Origin: Cryptomeria japonica
Taxonomy: Eukaryota > Streptophyta > Pinopsida > Cupressales > Cupressaceae
NCBI RefSeq assembly: GCF_030272615.1
Contig: NC_081413.1
Coordinates: 186,462,669-186,526,668 of the forward strand
DNA length: 64,000 nucleotides
Direction: 5' to 3'
Made by a program: the position numbers and the translations under genes. The notes below the pieces were generated by a model. It saw only the letters and a list, made by a program, of their open reading frames with translations. It had not been told where the DNA came from and made no database searches. Positions 35,486 through 46,899 of the stretch are shown one piece after another. Numbering within the stretch: the stretch's first letter is position 1; each line of letters opens with the position of its first letter.

Positions 35486-36425
35486 GGCTCTGAATTCAAT
35501 AGAGGGCCCAAAGAAGATGACATGAAAATTGCCTTCCAACAAGGCTATGAAGCTGTGGTTGAATGCCTAAGAGAAATGAGTGGGAAAACACAAGATTTCG
35601 ATGCATTCGTCACACTGGTAAATAAGCTAAATGAAAATTATTTAAAATTGAATACTTGAGCAATAACCTATTCAATGTTAATTTCCAACATAAAGTGACT
35701 ATATTTGTTTTAAATAAGCAAACAATGACAACAATGTACATGGCATTGGAATGCAACTTGCTAAGGGTGGAACACAACTTGCACTTGATGAAGGTTGTGG
35801 TGTGCATCTCGGTACTAGAGGTATTCATGTGCTATACAATTTTTTATGTAATTATTAATATAATTAAGCATCTTTAATTGAAATTGGTGTAGTAATTAAT
35901 GTAACCTTTTTTGTTTTTATTTTAGAGCATGTAGAGCGTGGTGAACAAGTAGAGCATGATCAGGGTAGACATCATCAGGAACGTGATGTGCCCCCATCAA
36001 GTAAAGAGGACCACTGTTATTCCTTTAAATAAATTTAATTGCATTTGTTGTATTGATTAATGTAACCTTTCATATGTGTTTCAACTCTAGAGGATTTAGA
36101 GGGTGTTCAACATGTTGAGGATGAGGCTAGACAAAATGATTGAAAAGTTGATGTGGCCCCATCAGGTAAAGAGCACCCCTATAATATTCTTTTAATTAAT
36201 GAAATACTTGTAACAATAATAAAAAATCTTATGAATTTAACCCATTTCTTTGTTATTGCAGCAGAGCCCCCTTTGCCTAGGCATCCTCGTCATGAGTACA
36301 AGACTAGGCATACATTAAGATCACGAGTAGAGGGCACAACAAATGAAGAGGGGAAAAATGATGAAGAAAATGATGCTCCACTTAGTGTTTACTTAGCTTC
36401 AAAAAAAATAAAAATAAATAAATGA
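35486..36425 (+). pseudogene. Transposase-like gene, 3' exons
   Basis: Continuation of the gene interrupted at 20448. Likely exons are 35486-35617 (after atgcag, before gtaaat; contains DMKIAFQQGYEAVVECLREM), about 35690-35820 (MALECNLLRVEHNLHLMK), 35936-36000, 36091-36165 and 36262-36425, ending in TGA. The third and fourth exons are related to each other (EHVERGEQVEHDQ and VQHVEDEARQND, each ending before a gtaaagag donor), which suggests an internal exon duplication. The last exon is basic, then acidic, and ends in a Lys-rich tail. Only one in-frame stop was noted in these exons. I recognise no domain here beyond the connection to the upstream transposase-like part. Confidence 0.55.
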
Positions 36426-36436
36426 TTGTAATCATA

Positions 36437-36636
36437 TTATTTGTTAATGAATGAATTCTTTGTGTTAATGAATGTAATTATGTGTTAATGAATGATATGT
36501 ATTAATGAATGTTGATGAATGTTACATGTTAATGAAAATTAATGAATGTTATGAGTTAATGAATATTATGTGATAATGAATGAATGCTATATTTTATTAA
36601 TGGATGAAAGAATGAATGAATGTTATATGTTAACAA
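36437..36636. repeat. Degenerate TTAATGAATG repeat tract
   Basis: About 200 bp of irregular units built on gttaatgaatg with tat or ttatg spacers, directly after the last exon. Confidence 0.8.
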
Positions 36637-36908
36637 GGAATTTAGAGTGACTTTAGGTTGGGGGGAAGGGCCAAATGAGCTTCCACCTTCACGTGATTGG
36701 CCATGTTAAGTAGAGAATATTAAACTATTCTTGAAACAAAGAGAAGCTCAATAAGGTAACACACTTTTCAATATTTCATTATGCTCCACTATTAATCTTA
36801 GTGAATAATATGTATTGAATCTTAATTGCAGGGTTGAACAAAGCCAACACGAACAACAACACAAAATGTTACTTAGTGGAGACCATCAAAGGTAAGGTCC
36901 TTGATTAA

Positions 36909-36982
36909 GATTTTGTTGATTATATTCATATTGCTAATTACTGAAAATAGATTTTGTTGTTTATATTCATATTGCTGATTAC
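36909..36982. repeat. Short duplication, 41-bp period
   Basis: A 33-bp segment starting gattttgttgattatattc at 36909 recurs at 36950 with two substitutions. Confidence 0.75.
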
Positions 36983-37018
36983 ATAGGTAAATATTCATTT
37001 AACTTTTTAAAAGGGCAA

Positions 37019-37103
37019 TCACCAAATACACCAAATAGTTGTCTAAGTCTGAGATCAAAGATTAGCAATTAAGAGTCACCAGATACACCAAATAGTTGTC
37101 TAA
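37019..37103. repeat. Short duplication, about 57-bp period
   Basis: acaccaaatagttgtctaa occurs twice, near 37028 and 37085, in similar flanking sequence. Confidence 0.7.
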
Positions 37104-37254
37104 ACAAGGGCTAGAACCCACTATGAAATATAGTTTACACTTGTCCTTGAACTGAGAACTTCAACATTTTAATGGACTACATAGGGCACTGACTTAAAAG
37201 TGAGCCGACTTCACATGAAAATGGTCTAGGTAGAAATAATGGTAAAAGGAACAT

Positions 37255-37590
37255 CTAAGCTTTTAAATTCAACTTTAACTTAAGGGTGATGGAACCAATG
37301 GTGGGACAAGTGAAACCATCATGGACCTTAACCAAGACTTCAAATTTATCATAATTGTCTCGATATAATGCATATGTGAAAAGGTATTCTTTTGTATTCA
37401 TATTAACCATGCGTAGTGGATCAATAAGCACCCGACATGTGGGTTTGTCATTAGTTATAGCAGTAATGCATATTGGTCCATCAGGTGTATTCTTTGAGTT
37501 ACCACTTTGGGTAAAGGTGATATTAGGTTCAATCTTAGGTTTCAGTCTATCTTGTTTAGGAACTGGTTCTATCACGCTCACTAGATGTTC
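37255..37590 (-). pseudogene. Gypsy-type aspartic protease fragment
   Basis: A minus-strand stretch of about 108 residues. CRVLIDPLRMVNMNTKEYLF has the shape of the gypsy protease active site (usually LIDxGSxxNxI), with the catalytic Asp kept but the following Gly-Ser lost. It is followed by KFEVLVKVHDGFTCPTIGSI and a Lys/Leu strand. Upstream, PKQDRLKPKIEPN is a typical protease-preceding linker. It is not part of the elements described here and looks like an isolated remnant of another gypsy element. Confidence 0.6.
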
Positions 37591-38352
37591 AACTTAGTTG
37601 GTAACTCCAAGGGTCACCTTTTCATCCTAGTAGCTACTTCCAATCTTATGAATATCATTGTCCCTTGATAAGGCATTTTATTCTTTGACATTGAAATATA
37701 TCCCTAATGCCTTTATCATATGATTGGATTTTGTGATGCTATACATTGTCTTGTGTTTTTTCTTTCCTAATTACCATAGTTGCTCATACACCTCTTAATT
37801 TCTTTAATGCTTATCTTGGTTCTATGTTGACGCTTTAAACTATCAATGTATCTTGAACTTTGACAATTTGTGACAATGGTTGCATTTTGTTGTGACCAAT
37901 ACTCTTGATAGTCTATATAACTGTGAATTTTCCTTTTGTTTAAATGATGTTACTATTTTGACTGTGTATTGTAGGTTCATCAGACTTTGGGACTATCAAA
38001 GATTTATTCATATTGTTGCTACGATACTATCATTTTCTCATTCATCTAAACCTTATACCCCTTTAACCCTAAATCATTGTAACTACCTTTTTCCCTTTTG
38101 GCATTGGATCAAATCCTTACTTGGATAAAGCTGTTAACTGCTTCTACTCTATGTCATTAACTTGCTATTAATTTTTCAGATCCAATCCTTGTATATGAAC
38201 ATCTTTGCTTATGGACTATGAGAGGTAACTTTGTGCTTTGAGATCTTTATAATCTTAGTGTGTTGCTATGATTGTAATCTCTACATCTCACTCTCATATC
38301 CATGCTTTATCAAGGTCTTCATTACCCAAATAGTCCCTCTTGGTTGTATTTA

Positions 38353-38440
38353 TATATTGTTAGAATATATGGGAATGTTGATTTTGTATATTGTTAGAAT
38401 ATATGGGAATGTTGATTTTGTATATTGTTAGAATATATAG
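38353..38440. repeat. 34-bp tandem repeat, 2.6 copies
   Basis: Units start at 38353, 38387 and 38421 with identical sequence beginning tatattgttagaatatatgg. The perfect identity suggests a recent expansion. Confidence 0.95.
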
Positions 38441-38592
38441 TTTACCACCATTAGTTAGTCATTGAGGTAAGGAGTTATATAGGGGTAGTTCAATATTTGA
38501 GAAAGCTTATCAAATCATATTCCATATTTGCAATGCTTTATATTCCCTGATAGCAATTGTTATTTTTTTAAATTTTAAATATATCCTGTTCG

Positions 38593-39140
38593 TCGGAATT
38601 CTGATGGACATGCCCAACATAGGCCCCGACAAGAGTGCTTTATCCGTGATGGATTATTTCATTGCAGGCACAACACTCTTGTCGGAGCTTCCTTGCATTT
38701 TTTGTCAGAATTTCAACAAAAAAAGGACACTGTGTTTCGACAAAAATGTTTTACCTGCAATGAAACATTTCATTGCAGGTGCACCATTCCTGTCAGAGAT
38801 TCCTTGCATTTGTTGTTAGAATTCTGACAAAAGAGGGCACTATTCTCCGACGTGAATGTTGTACTTGTGATGAAAAATTTTGTTGCAAGTGCACCATTCT
38901 CGTCGGAGCATAATGCCCTTTTTTGTCAGAATTCTGATGAAAAACTCAGTGCATGGTTTGTTGGAAGATTGGCGACTTCGTCGGAATTCCAACAAATTAG
39001 ACCACCACATTATGTCTAAACTTTCGACGAAGAAGGCGTCAGAATTTTGATAAACATATGTCCGTCGAATAACTCGACAAAATTTGAGCGATGAAAATCT
39101 TTTCACCATTTTGTCGGATCTATGACAATAATATGTTGGA
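38593..39140. repeat. 111-120 bp tandem repeats with GAATTC palindromes
   Basis: Units start at 38593, 38705, 38816 and 38936, each with a tcagaattctga-type palindrome, followed by looser tcggaattccaac and tcagaattttg copies to about 39140. Each unit also has a cattgcaggtgcacca segment and a tgtcggagc segment. Palindromic GTCGGAATTC-type repeats are typical of the subterminal regions of plant CACTA elements. Confidence 0.75.
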
Positions 39141-39162
39141 ATTACGACGATAGTTCATCCAA

Positions 39163-39185
39163 AAAAGACCCCAAATGTGTTAGTG
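39163..39185. other. Possible CACTA-type terminus
   Basis: The right end of the repeat region reads ccccaaatgtgttagtg. Its reverse complement starts CACTAACACATTTGGGG, resembling the CACTA ends that give those elements their name. A 3-bp duplication would start with aat at 39186. No matching left end was found in the window. Confidence 0.35.
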
Positions 39186-41608
39186 AATGTACAAAGAAAT
39201 CAACCTCAAGAGTATTAAACATGAAGAAGAATCCAAGAAACCATATCCATGCACGCTAGCATCCAATGAAGACATCCCAATGGAAAAATGCATCAAACCA
39301 CCTGACCACGTGGAACTATATAGGAACCACCCCCCGTGCTAGGAGATGACATAAGGTTCTAAATCACACTAAGGACCTAAGCTGACACCTAACAAACAAA
39401 GGATACAACATGACTCACAAGATTCCAATAAGAAAATAGAACATAAAAAATGCGTCATATGGCTAAATCAAAGCAAATAACTTCCAGAGGCAAAATCAAC
39501 AACAAGGGCTTATGGTTAATGGACACATGTGGTGGGGTAGAGTGTCATCACATTCTTTCCTCATGTGGAATCCATCTCAATCTTGGAGCCAATCAAGAGA
39601 AAACGGTACATGACTTCAGTGGCCTTCCCAATACAAGATCCCAAAACCACCTCCTTGGGCATCATTGGGGAACAAGATCAAATTTATCATTTTATTATCT
39701 TGATTAGGTGAATTAATAATTACCAAAACCCACTAACAAAATTATTTTTAATTTTATCACTTGCATTTACATATAGAAAACTCTTCATGTGCTTCCAACT
39801 GGTCTAGACCTTGAACAAGCAGTCTATTGCTCATGACCTTGGTCCTACACATGAAAGAGCCCACTCTTCCAACCATGGACCATAACCATAGGGTAAAATA
39901 AACATCCAAAGATAATAGAATAATATCATGAAGGCTCACAAAAGATATAGAACTGGTCACACGATAATAAGAACAAACTAAACATAATGAAGCACATATG
40001 AGCACATACATGGAAAAAGCCTTCACTGAATCAATGCAAATGAAGAGACAAGCATAAATATAATCCAAGGATTAATCCAAATACATGTAAAATCCTCTAC
40101 AGTGAGGAAAAACACATCTCACTGGAGCAATAAAACAATCCTCAACAACAAGACATACATCCTCTTGTCAGAGCGAAACATCGCATAGAAAAAACCTCAA
40201 TGGTAAGGCATGAACCCTCTTATCGGAGCATAAATCATCATTAATAACATAAAAATGAAATAATTAATAACTCTAATAACCTCAAAAAAATCATACTCAG
40301 CCTCTAGAAGGACCCCAAATTCAGTCTACAAAAACCTAGTTGATGAAAACTTCATAAACTGTAAAATACTCAGAATGGCACATACAAAACCTAAACTGGA
40401 GCATATGACACATAGATTGGTGCATATGATCATTATTTTAGTGCATATGACTTATTCTGTGGTGCATATGATCATTTTTTAGCGCATATGAAACAAAAAA
40501 AAAAAATGACTTAAAACAAAGACACAACTTGTCAAAAATGCCCAGTTTGGTCCCCGAGCTCACAAGTTGACTAAAGATCATTCCCAAAAGATCTAGAAAG
40601 GTAAAAATATCACATACAAATTATATAAACTAATAAAATATCCTCCTATGGGATTTAAGAAAGTTTACATGATCAATCATACACGCATAATGCATAGAAA
40701 AGAACCTAACTATCACAATTCTAAAAGGAATCATAATGAAGATGCAAAAATGAAACAAAGAAGATACCAAGGACACAACAAATTTTTTCCAAGCCTTTCA
40801 TGGGTAATAAACGTAATGCAAGAAGAGACATTTAGAAAATGACATTCATAGGGATGCACATGAAACACATCCGACAAACAACCATTTCAAAACTAATAAT
40901 AATCTAGATCCTTCCCCTTCCCAGATTCATTACCAAAGACAAATCCAAATCTACCAATGCAATTAAAATTTCTCAATCCAATTCCCAAACATTATTCAGA
41001 AATCAAATATCACAGTCACAGGGAAGACAATCTTTCTGGAAAACAAAACTTCAAGGGAAATTCCACTGACCTACAATCACAATCCAAAAATTGGTAGGAA
41101 ATCTAAAGTAGAAATCTTCTCAACAATCCAAGCTTCAATCCAATCCTCAATGGAATTCCAAACGAAATCCAAAATCCAGAAATTTGCAGGATGTTCAACT
41201 CGACAAAAATTGTAGAGAGACGAATAAATAAAAATTAAACATAAAACTATAGTATATGGCCAACCAATCCGAAAATTCCCCAAAACTATATAATTTACCT
41301 AGCTTGTATAGTTTCGAGAAACATATTATTCTCCCAATATAATTTACCTCCCAAATAAAAATCAACCAATCACACACAAGGGTAGGTAAACTATATTATA
41401 TATGCTATTACCGATAATATAAAATTTATAAAAACACATTAAATAGCAATTCATCATCCAATAAAATCAATTAAAGAAACTAAATGAATAAAGCCTTAAA
41501 AATAGGATCCCCAAATAAAAATAAAATAAAATCATAAATAACAATAAATACTTTAATAAAGTCAATACATAAAAAAAATCAATAAAAATGATCAATTAAA
41601 TAAAACTC
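39186..41608. other. Featureless AT-rich stretch
   Basis: Only short unsupported ORFs occur. The only structure noted is the CATATG repeat at 40400-40490 and an AT-rich aaataaa tract before the retroposon. Confidence 0.5.
40400..40490. repeat. About 21-bp repeat with gcatatga core, 5 copies
   Basis: gcatatga recurs at roughly 20-22-bp spacing from 40401 to 40488, with atcatt-type spacers in alternate units. Confidence 0.75.
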
Positions 41609-43066
41609 AACAACCATAAATAAATCGGCAAGGCTACCGGTTACCCTGTTCCCGCGAAAAGAGAAAGAGTGGGCCAAAATCGGCAAGGCTACCGGGGGCT
41701 ACTACGATGCTGTAAACATCAAAAAGTTGTGGGGCTGGGTCCTAAATGCAATCATGGAGTATATTACGGTTGAAGGCTATTTCTCCAGGGCCCACACTTA
41801 CCACTTCATGCTCTTGAACCATTTTAGACACGACAAAAAAGTGTCTTTGCCCTACTACCTTTTTTGATCCCTCTCCAGGTCCCTAAACAAGCTCATGATG
41901 AACCCTTCCAGCCCGATTCTCCACTGCGGGCTCCTGCTGCTCATCTATGAGCATTGCAAAACCCTCGCTCTGTAGGAAAATAAGCGAATTTCCACCTCCC
42001 TTGGTAAAAGGAGGATGGAAGAGGGAGACACCAGCAAGGAGAAGGCATCATCCAGCAAGAAAAGGAAACGCTCCCCCAGGATGGAAACTGAGGACATCAT
42101 CAAGGAAAGCAATGGTACGGAGATAGACAACTCTAATGGAGAAGACAGATGGAAGGAAGAGGAATTGGGCAACGAGGAAGAAAGTGGAGATTTCGAGCCT
42201 GGTCAAGATAGCCCTATTCCAAGTGATCACCCTAGTAAGGACAATAGCCATCTGATGGAGGAGACGGCTCCCAAGGATAATGAGGAAACCGAAGTTAACT
42301 CTGAGAAGGAAACAAACAAATGCTCTGAGAAGAACCTGGCTGAGGAAGGGGATAGCAAGGCTAAGGATAGTGCTGGTGAGGGGCTTAGCCTGGATAATCT
42401 CAAGAAGCTCATGGAGGCTAGAATGAATTTTGACAGACGGACTTACGAAACCCTGAAAAACCTGGAGAAGCAAGGGATAAATTCGGATAAAAAGAGGGAG
42501 GATGAAAACAAAGAGCATACTAACTGGAAGTAGGAAATGGAGAATAAGGTGAAATTGGTGGAAGAGGGAAAAGAAGCGATGAAAAATCTGTTGGGAATTA
42601 TCCCAAGTATCCTCTCTGCTGTCACCAAAAACTTGGAAGACATTGCCAAGGTCTTTGACCATTCTCCTAAACCAGTTGTGGACCTTGACCTGGAGGAGGA
42701 GACCATCCAGACTGGAAGTGGTGGTGATGCTACATTGGCGAGTGGAACTGCTAAGAGAACCAGGGCCAGTATAAGGAAAGTTGTGGCTGCTGTGGCCAAG
42801 GACCCTCCCAACCTCAAAGACAACATCAAAGAGCTGCAAGAAATTAGTAGCACCTTGGCTAAAGCCCCGAATAAAATCTGGTTCCTGGACAGCCTACTGG
42901 CTTTTAGGGGCTTTTGTGGGTTTTTCCTAGTTTTTCGCTGGTTTTTTCCTTTTGTTTTGTTTCTCTTTGTTTCTCATGGCTTTGCTGTTTTAATCTTGCT
43001 TGTATAGGGTTTCGGGGCCCCTTCAAAACCTGCTTTTTCATTAATAAAAAACAACCATAAATGAAT
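41609..43066 (+). mobile_element. Retroposed sequence with 17-bp target-site duplication
   Basis: The flanks aacaaccataaataaat (41609-41625) and aacaaccataaatgaat (43050-43066) match at 16 of 17 positions. The insert between them is 1,424 bp, has an ORF in one orientation, and ends with a T-rich tract, ggggccccttcaaaacc and an A-rich end (ttaataaaaaa). A long target duplication plus an A-rich 3' end is the mark of LINE-mediated target-primed insertion. It could be a 5'-truncated LINE-type element, a non-autonomous relative, or a processed copy of a transcript. Confidence 0.75.
41640..43006 (+). pseudogene. Retroposed ORF, acidic and coiled-coil, unknown function
   Basis: One frame spans the insert with only three internal stops (after PYYLF, after KTLAL and after NWK). 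The N-terminal part is globular, with GYYDAVNIKKLWGW and GYFSRAHTYHFMLLNHFRH. Next is a basic cluster SKKRKRSPR, which looks like a nuclear localisation signal, then a long acidic Ser/Glu region. A helical stretch follows (LDNLKKLMEARMNFDRRTYE), then a hydrophobic Phe-rich C terminus, probably translated 3' UTR. The plan resembles the gypsy extra ORFs elsewhere in this window, but here it stands alone as a retroposon with no pol. I do not recognise a catalytic domain. The smooth frame suggests a younger insertion than the neighbouring gypsy element. Confidence 0.6.
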
Positions 43067-43226
43067 AGATTGTTCAACAATAAATCAAAATAAATAAATA
43101 ATATCAATCAATTGATAATTCATCAAATAAATAAATAACCATTAAACATTGTATCAATATAATTCATTCACAACATTAATTAATTAAATAAATAAATCAT
43201 CAATAACTAAACAAATAAATAATCAA

Positions 43227-43573
43227 TGTTAGGGGTCAATAACACATGATAGTTTATAGTGGGATCGGGTGTTTATGTTTGGTTATGCTTGAGTCGCAGA
43301 AAGGTTCCCATGGGGTAGTTGGTAGTTAGTGACGATTGACAACTTGGCCAACCGTCGAGTCTATATATGGTATAGATGGAACTTGGGAAAGTATGGTATT
43401 GTACTGGCATATTTTGAGAATTCAATAAAGATATCATTATTTTGCCATAGTTGTTCTATTATTGTTATTCATGTTTTGATATATATTAATGTTCTATTAC
43501 ATGAATTGTTGGTACGTGTGGGATATCTCTATTTTATCCGTGAGTTTACCAACCTCACCTTAAGGACTAAATT
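43227..43573 (+). repeat. 5' LTR of the 17-kb gypsy
   Basis: Starts tgttaggggtcaataacac. It ends ggactaaatt where the partner has ggactaaaca, so the terminal CA is mutated here. About 347 bp, short for an element of this size. Confidence 0.92.
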
Positions 43574-43576
43574 TTT

Positions 43577-43594
43577 TGGCGTCATTGCCTGAAT
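43577..43594 (+). other. Primer-binding site, tRNA-Asp type
   Basis: tggcgtcattgcc lies 3 bp after the LTR and matches 11 of the first 13 positions of the complement of the plant tRNA-Asp 3' end (tggcgccgttgcc), the primer used by Athila-type elements. Confidence 0.75.
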
Positions 43595-43612
43595 GAACTT
43601 GGAGATAACTAT

Positions 43613-45765
43613 GGTTGCAAGCAAAAGGAATTAATGGGCTGACCATTCAACTAACAAATAACTGTTGTAGACAGTGACACACATGAAGAAAGTACCGTGG
43701 AAGAGGCATGAGAGGATCGGTTGATGATAGACTTGGTAGAGTTATGGGACGTGTCGGTCATGGAGTACGTGCAGAGGGAGGCTCAAGAGAGAGCCATCTT
43801 TGAAGGAACGGTACGTGGTGAACTCATCGTCAACACTCCCATCTTTGATCTACTCGAAAGTATTCCAAGGTTGCTTGCCAGAAATCTAATTGCACTCCAA
43901 GACTGAAGGGAGGAAACTGGATGAGAACTCTATCGGCAACAAGTACTCCAAAGGTATAAAGAGCGAGCGTACCCTTGGCATTTAATGCCCCTACGGCCAA
44001 ACAAAGACAAATGTACCACTACCACCAAAGGAGTAGATGAGGGAGCTGTATGGAGATCTCTCTACATAAAAGAATAGGTCGAGTGAAGACAATGGCTAAG
44101 GGAAGTTGCTGACTCGAAGAGACTTGAGGAACATAGCAGAAGTTAGAGTGTGAGTCAGAGTCGTAGTCGGGAGAGACAAAGGCTGTGTATGTGGAAGGAG
44201 CTGGAGGAGATTGCCAAGAACCTGCCACTTCTAGATGTAGTGAAAGAAGATCTCGCTGACCATGCCCCACACTCAATGTCAAGTGAAGAAGACTCAGGAG
44301 CTGAGTCACAAAGCAACCCGTCAAAATATTTTGAACAAGGAGAGGAGGCGATACAAGATTTGCACGAAGAGATCGCCAATATTTTTTAAACACCATTATC
44401 CGACATTAGGAATTTGTCCTTGTTAGAGGAAACCAAAATAGGAGGGGAAAATCCAAAAACCTTGGGAAGGAGGGACTATAGGAGCAAGGGTGACCAAATC
44501 CCTGCAGACAAGGATCCAACCAGGTCAAAAGTGTATGGTATCTTCCAGACACATAATACCTTCCGGGCATATAATAACTTCCAAGCGCTACATAAAACCC
44601 TCCAGACAAAAACAATGGCACACACTTCAGAGAGACAAAAGCTTCCAAGATTCATGGGCAACAGGTCAGAGGATCTCGTCGACATTGTAAGACATGTGTG
44701 ACCATTTGGGAGGCAAATGGCTAGGATGACCAGGATTATTGGTTGAAGGCATTTTCAGCCACTCTGCGAGGAATAACAATCGATTGGTCTACGGACCTGG
44801 ATGCCCAATATAAAACATCATGGAAAAATCGAAAGAAGGCTTTCCAAGAGGAGTTCAAACTCCTACGGGATGGCAATGAAATCATGGTGGAAATTTACAA
44901 TACCAAGCAGGGAAAAATTGAAAGTGTGCAGGCCTATAACAAAAGACTGAGGGGACTACTAAACAAAATGGAGAACCAGCCGACTGATGGGCTGAAGAAG
45001 AGATGGTTTGTTGAAGGAATGGTACCGTCTCTCAGACGGAAGATGAAGGTGGTCCCTCCACCCTTGTATGATGAAGCATACAACCACGCAATGGATATTG
45101 AGAGTGAAAATAAGACATCCTGAGGGAAGCGTTGGGTGAGAGATGGTGATAGTACATATGAAGACAATGATAGGGAATCCAAGACCGTACAAGCACTCCG
45201 AAGGGATATGATGAGGATGATGGAATAAATAAAGGCTGACAAAGAAAATGGCAAGGAAGGGAAGGAACTATGGTGCACTGACTGCAAGACAGAAGGGCAC
45301 ATTAAGGGGAGTTGCCCTTGAAAAGCCTTCTGTGACATTTGCCAAGTAATGGGACATTCCTTTAAGGAATGCCCGTACAACTTGAAATCACGGAGCACAC
45401 AAGTGCTCTACGCCCAACCCGACCAAGTCACACTACCAATGACACCTCCAAAGATGACAACAAACTCAGATGCCTCTCGTGGAGGGTACCGAAACAACCG
45501 ACGGGGTAACAACAAGTCCAACAACAACACGTTGAGGAGTAGAATTTAGTACGATGCAAAAGGATGACCCATGATCCAATGCAAGAAATGCAACAAATGG
45601 GGTCAATTTGCATAGGAGTGTCAAAATGGAGATGACACAGGGAGTTTACTGCACAAATGGTGAGGTTTGAGGAATCACAAGGACATAAGGTCTCCAAAGA
45701 AAAAAGGGGTGAATATGCTGGAGGTAGAAGAATTGGAGGAAGGTGTACTGGCAATCACAAAATTG
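43613..45765 (+). pseudogene. Gag of the 17-kb gypsy
   Basis: Coding sense begins near 43613-43721 and continues in one frame to about 44700, where a frameshift occurs. The capsid core follows: YWLKAFSATLRGITIDW, FQEEFKLLRDGNEIM and KIESVQAYNKRLRGLLNKM (44740-44980), the retrotransposon gag signature. Two zinc knuckles come next, CTDCKTEGHIKGSC (about 45278-45318) and CDICQVMGHSFKEC (about 45332-45373), and a third, CKKCNKWGQF, near 45580-45620 has a stop in place of its late residues. An SQSRSRERQR basic patch lies near 44156. Gag forms the virus-like particle and binds the RNA. At least ten stops are present. Confidence 0.85.
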
Positions 45766-46079
45766 TAAAACAAGAAAATCATGTATCCCGACCCTCGCAT
45801 GGAGAATGAAAGACTCTAGGAAGCCAAGGCAAACATTTAATGTGTGATGACACAAGAATGAAGGGCCTTGCATCTTGCTGCCAGTAGCCCACTCAGGTCA
45901 GGACCGAAAAAAACTATCAGTAAGCAGATGTTATAGACCACTATACCTGTAAGGGTATCTGACCTCCTATAGACCATGCCATAGTTGAGGATGGCCATGA
46001 CAAATGCAGTCGGTGACATCACCATCGACTAGGAACACTGAACTATGACGAAACCACCTAGTACGACTCCGATGAAGGA

Positions 46080-46300
46080 ACCTGGTATGGATGCCATAGA
46101 CCCTATGCTGCTCACCATAAGCATTAGACGAAAATCTATCTTGGTGGAGATGGACATAATGGGACAAAAGCTCACAAACACCATTGTGGATGGCAGGCCT
46201 GGAGTCAATGTGCTATAGGAAGAAACTTGGAGAGGTCTTGGCAAGCCTACCCTCTAGCCACCAACATTCGACCTCTTTGATGCAAAGAAACATGACATCA
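46080..46300 (+). pseudogene. Aspartic protease of the 17-kb gypsy
   Basis: The frame reads ILVEMDIMGQKLTNTIVDGRPGVNVL, stop, EETWRGLGKP (46136-46246). The catalytic Asp is present in IVDGRPGVN, where a working copy would read VDGGSGVN or similar. It sits between the zinc knuckles and the reverse transcriptase, as expected in gypsy elements. Confidence 0.7.
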
Positions 46301-46899
46301 AACATCTTGCAACTCTCATGGCACAAAAGGTGGTGATTAGGACACAACAATTCCTTCTGGACTTCGTAGTTATTCCACTGGAGAGAAAAGTGTAAAACAC
46401 CCTCCTGGGAAGGGGATGGCTGATCATGGCTAGAGCCAATCATAACTGGAAGAAGAATACACTCTCAATTGAGAGTCAAGGTCATAAGTATTTGATTTAC
46501 CTGAGGGATCAATCCATCATTGAAGAGCTTGCGTGGTCTGAATCCAACTCAGAGGACTCAAATAGATGGGAGTGGGGTTTCGAAGGAGACAAAGGAGGGA
46601 GGGAACCCAACAAGGAAGGAGTGCTGGAATTGGACAGATGCTCTGAAGATGGAACTAGTTCATTGGCCAAACTCTTCCATTGGCAGATGGAGGACTATGA
46701 GGTCTTCCACCCAGAGTGCCACATGCTGCAAATATGCGAGATGGGGGAATCAAGTGGCAGTATGGAAGAGAAGTCATTCCCCTAGAGTATGGTAGGTACC
46801 AAGAAGGGATGGCACAGGTGGATGAAACACCATCCCACCAGTTTGAATGAGAAAAAACCATCAAGTACGAGGAAAGGGATGTGAAAAAAGTTAATTTAG

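Noticed and set aside
39757-40068. 103-codon minus-strand open frame, hydrophobic
   Set aside because: No start context, no domain, in AT-rich sequence; consistent with chance.
42048-42853. Long minus-strand open frames opposite the retroposed ORF
   Set aside because: They are shadows of the acidic plus-strand frame (Glu/Lys codons read in reverse as Leu/Phe/Ser). Target duplication and A-rich end orient the element on the plus strand.
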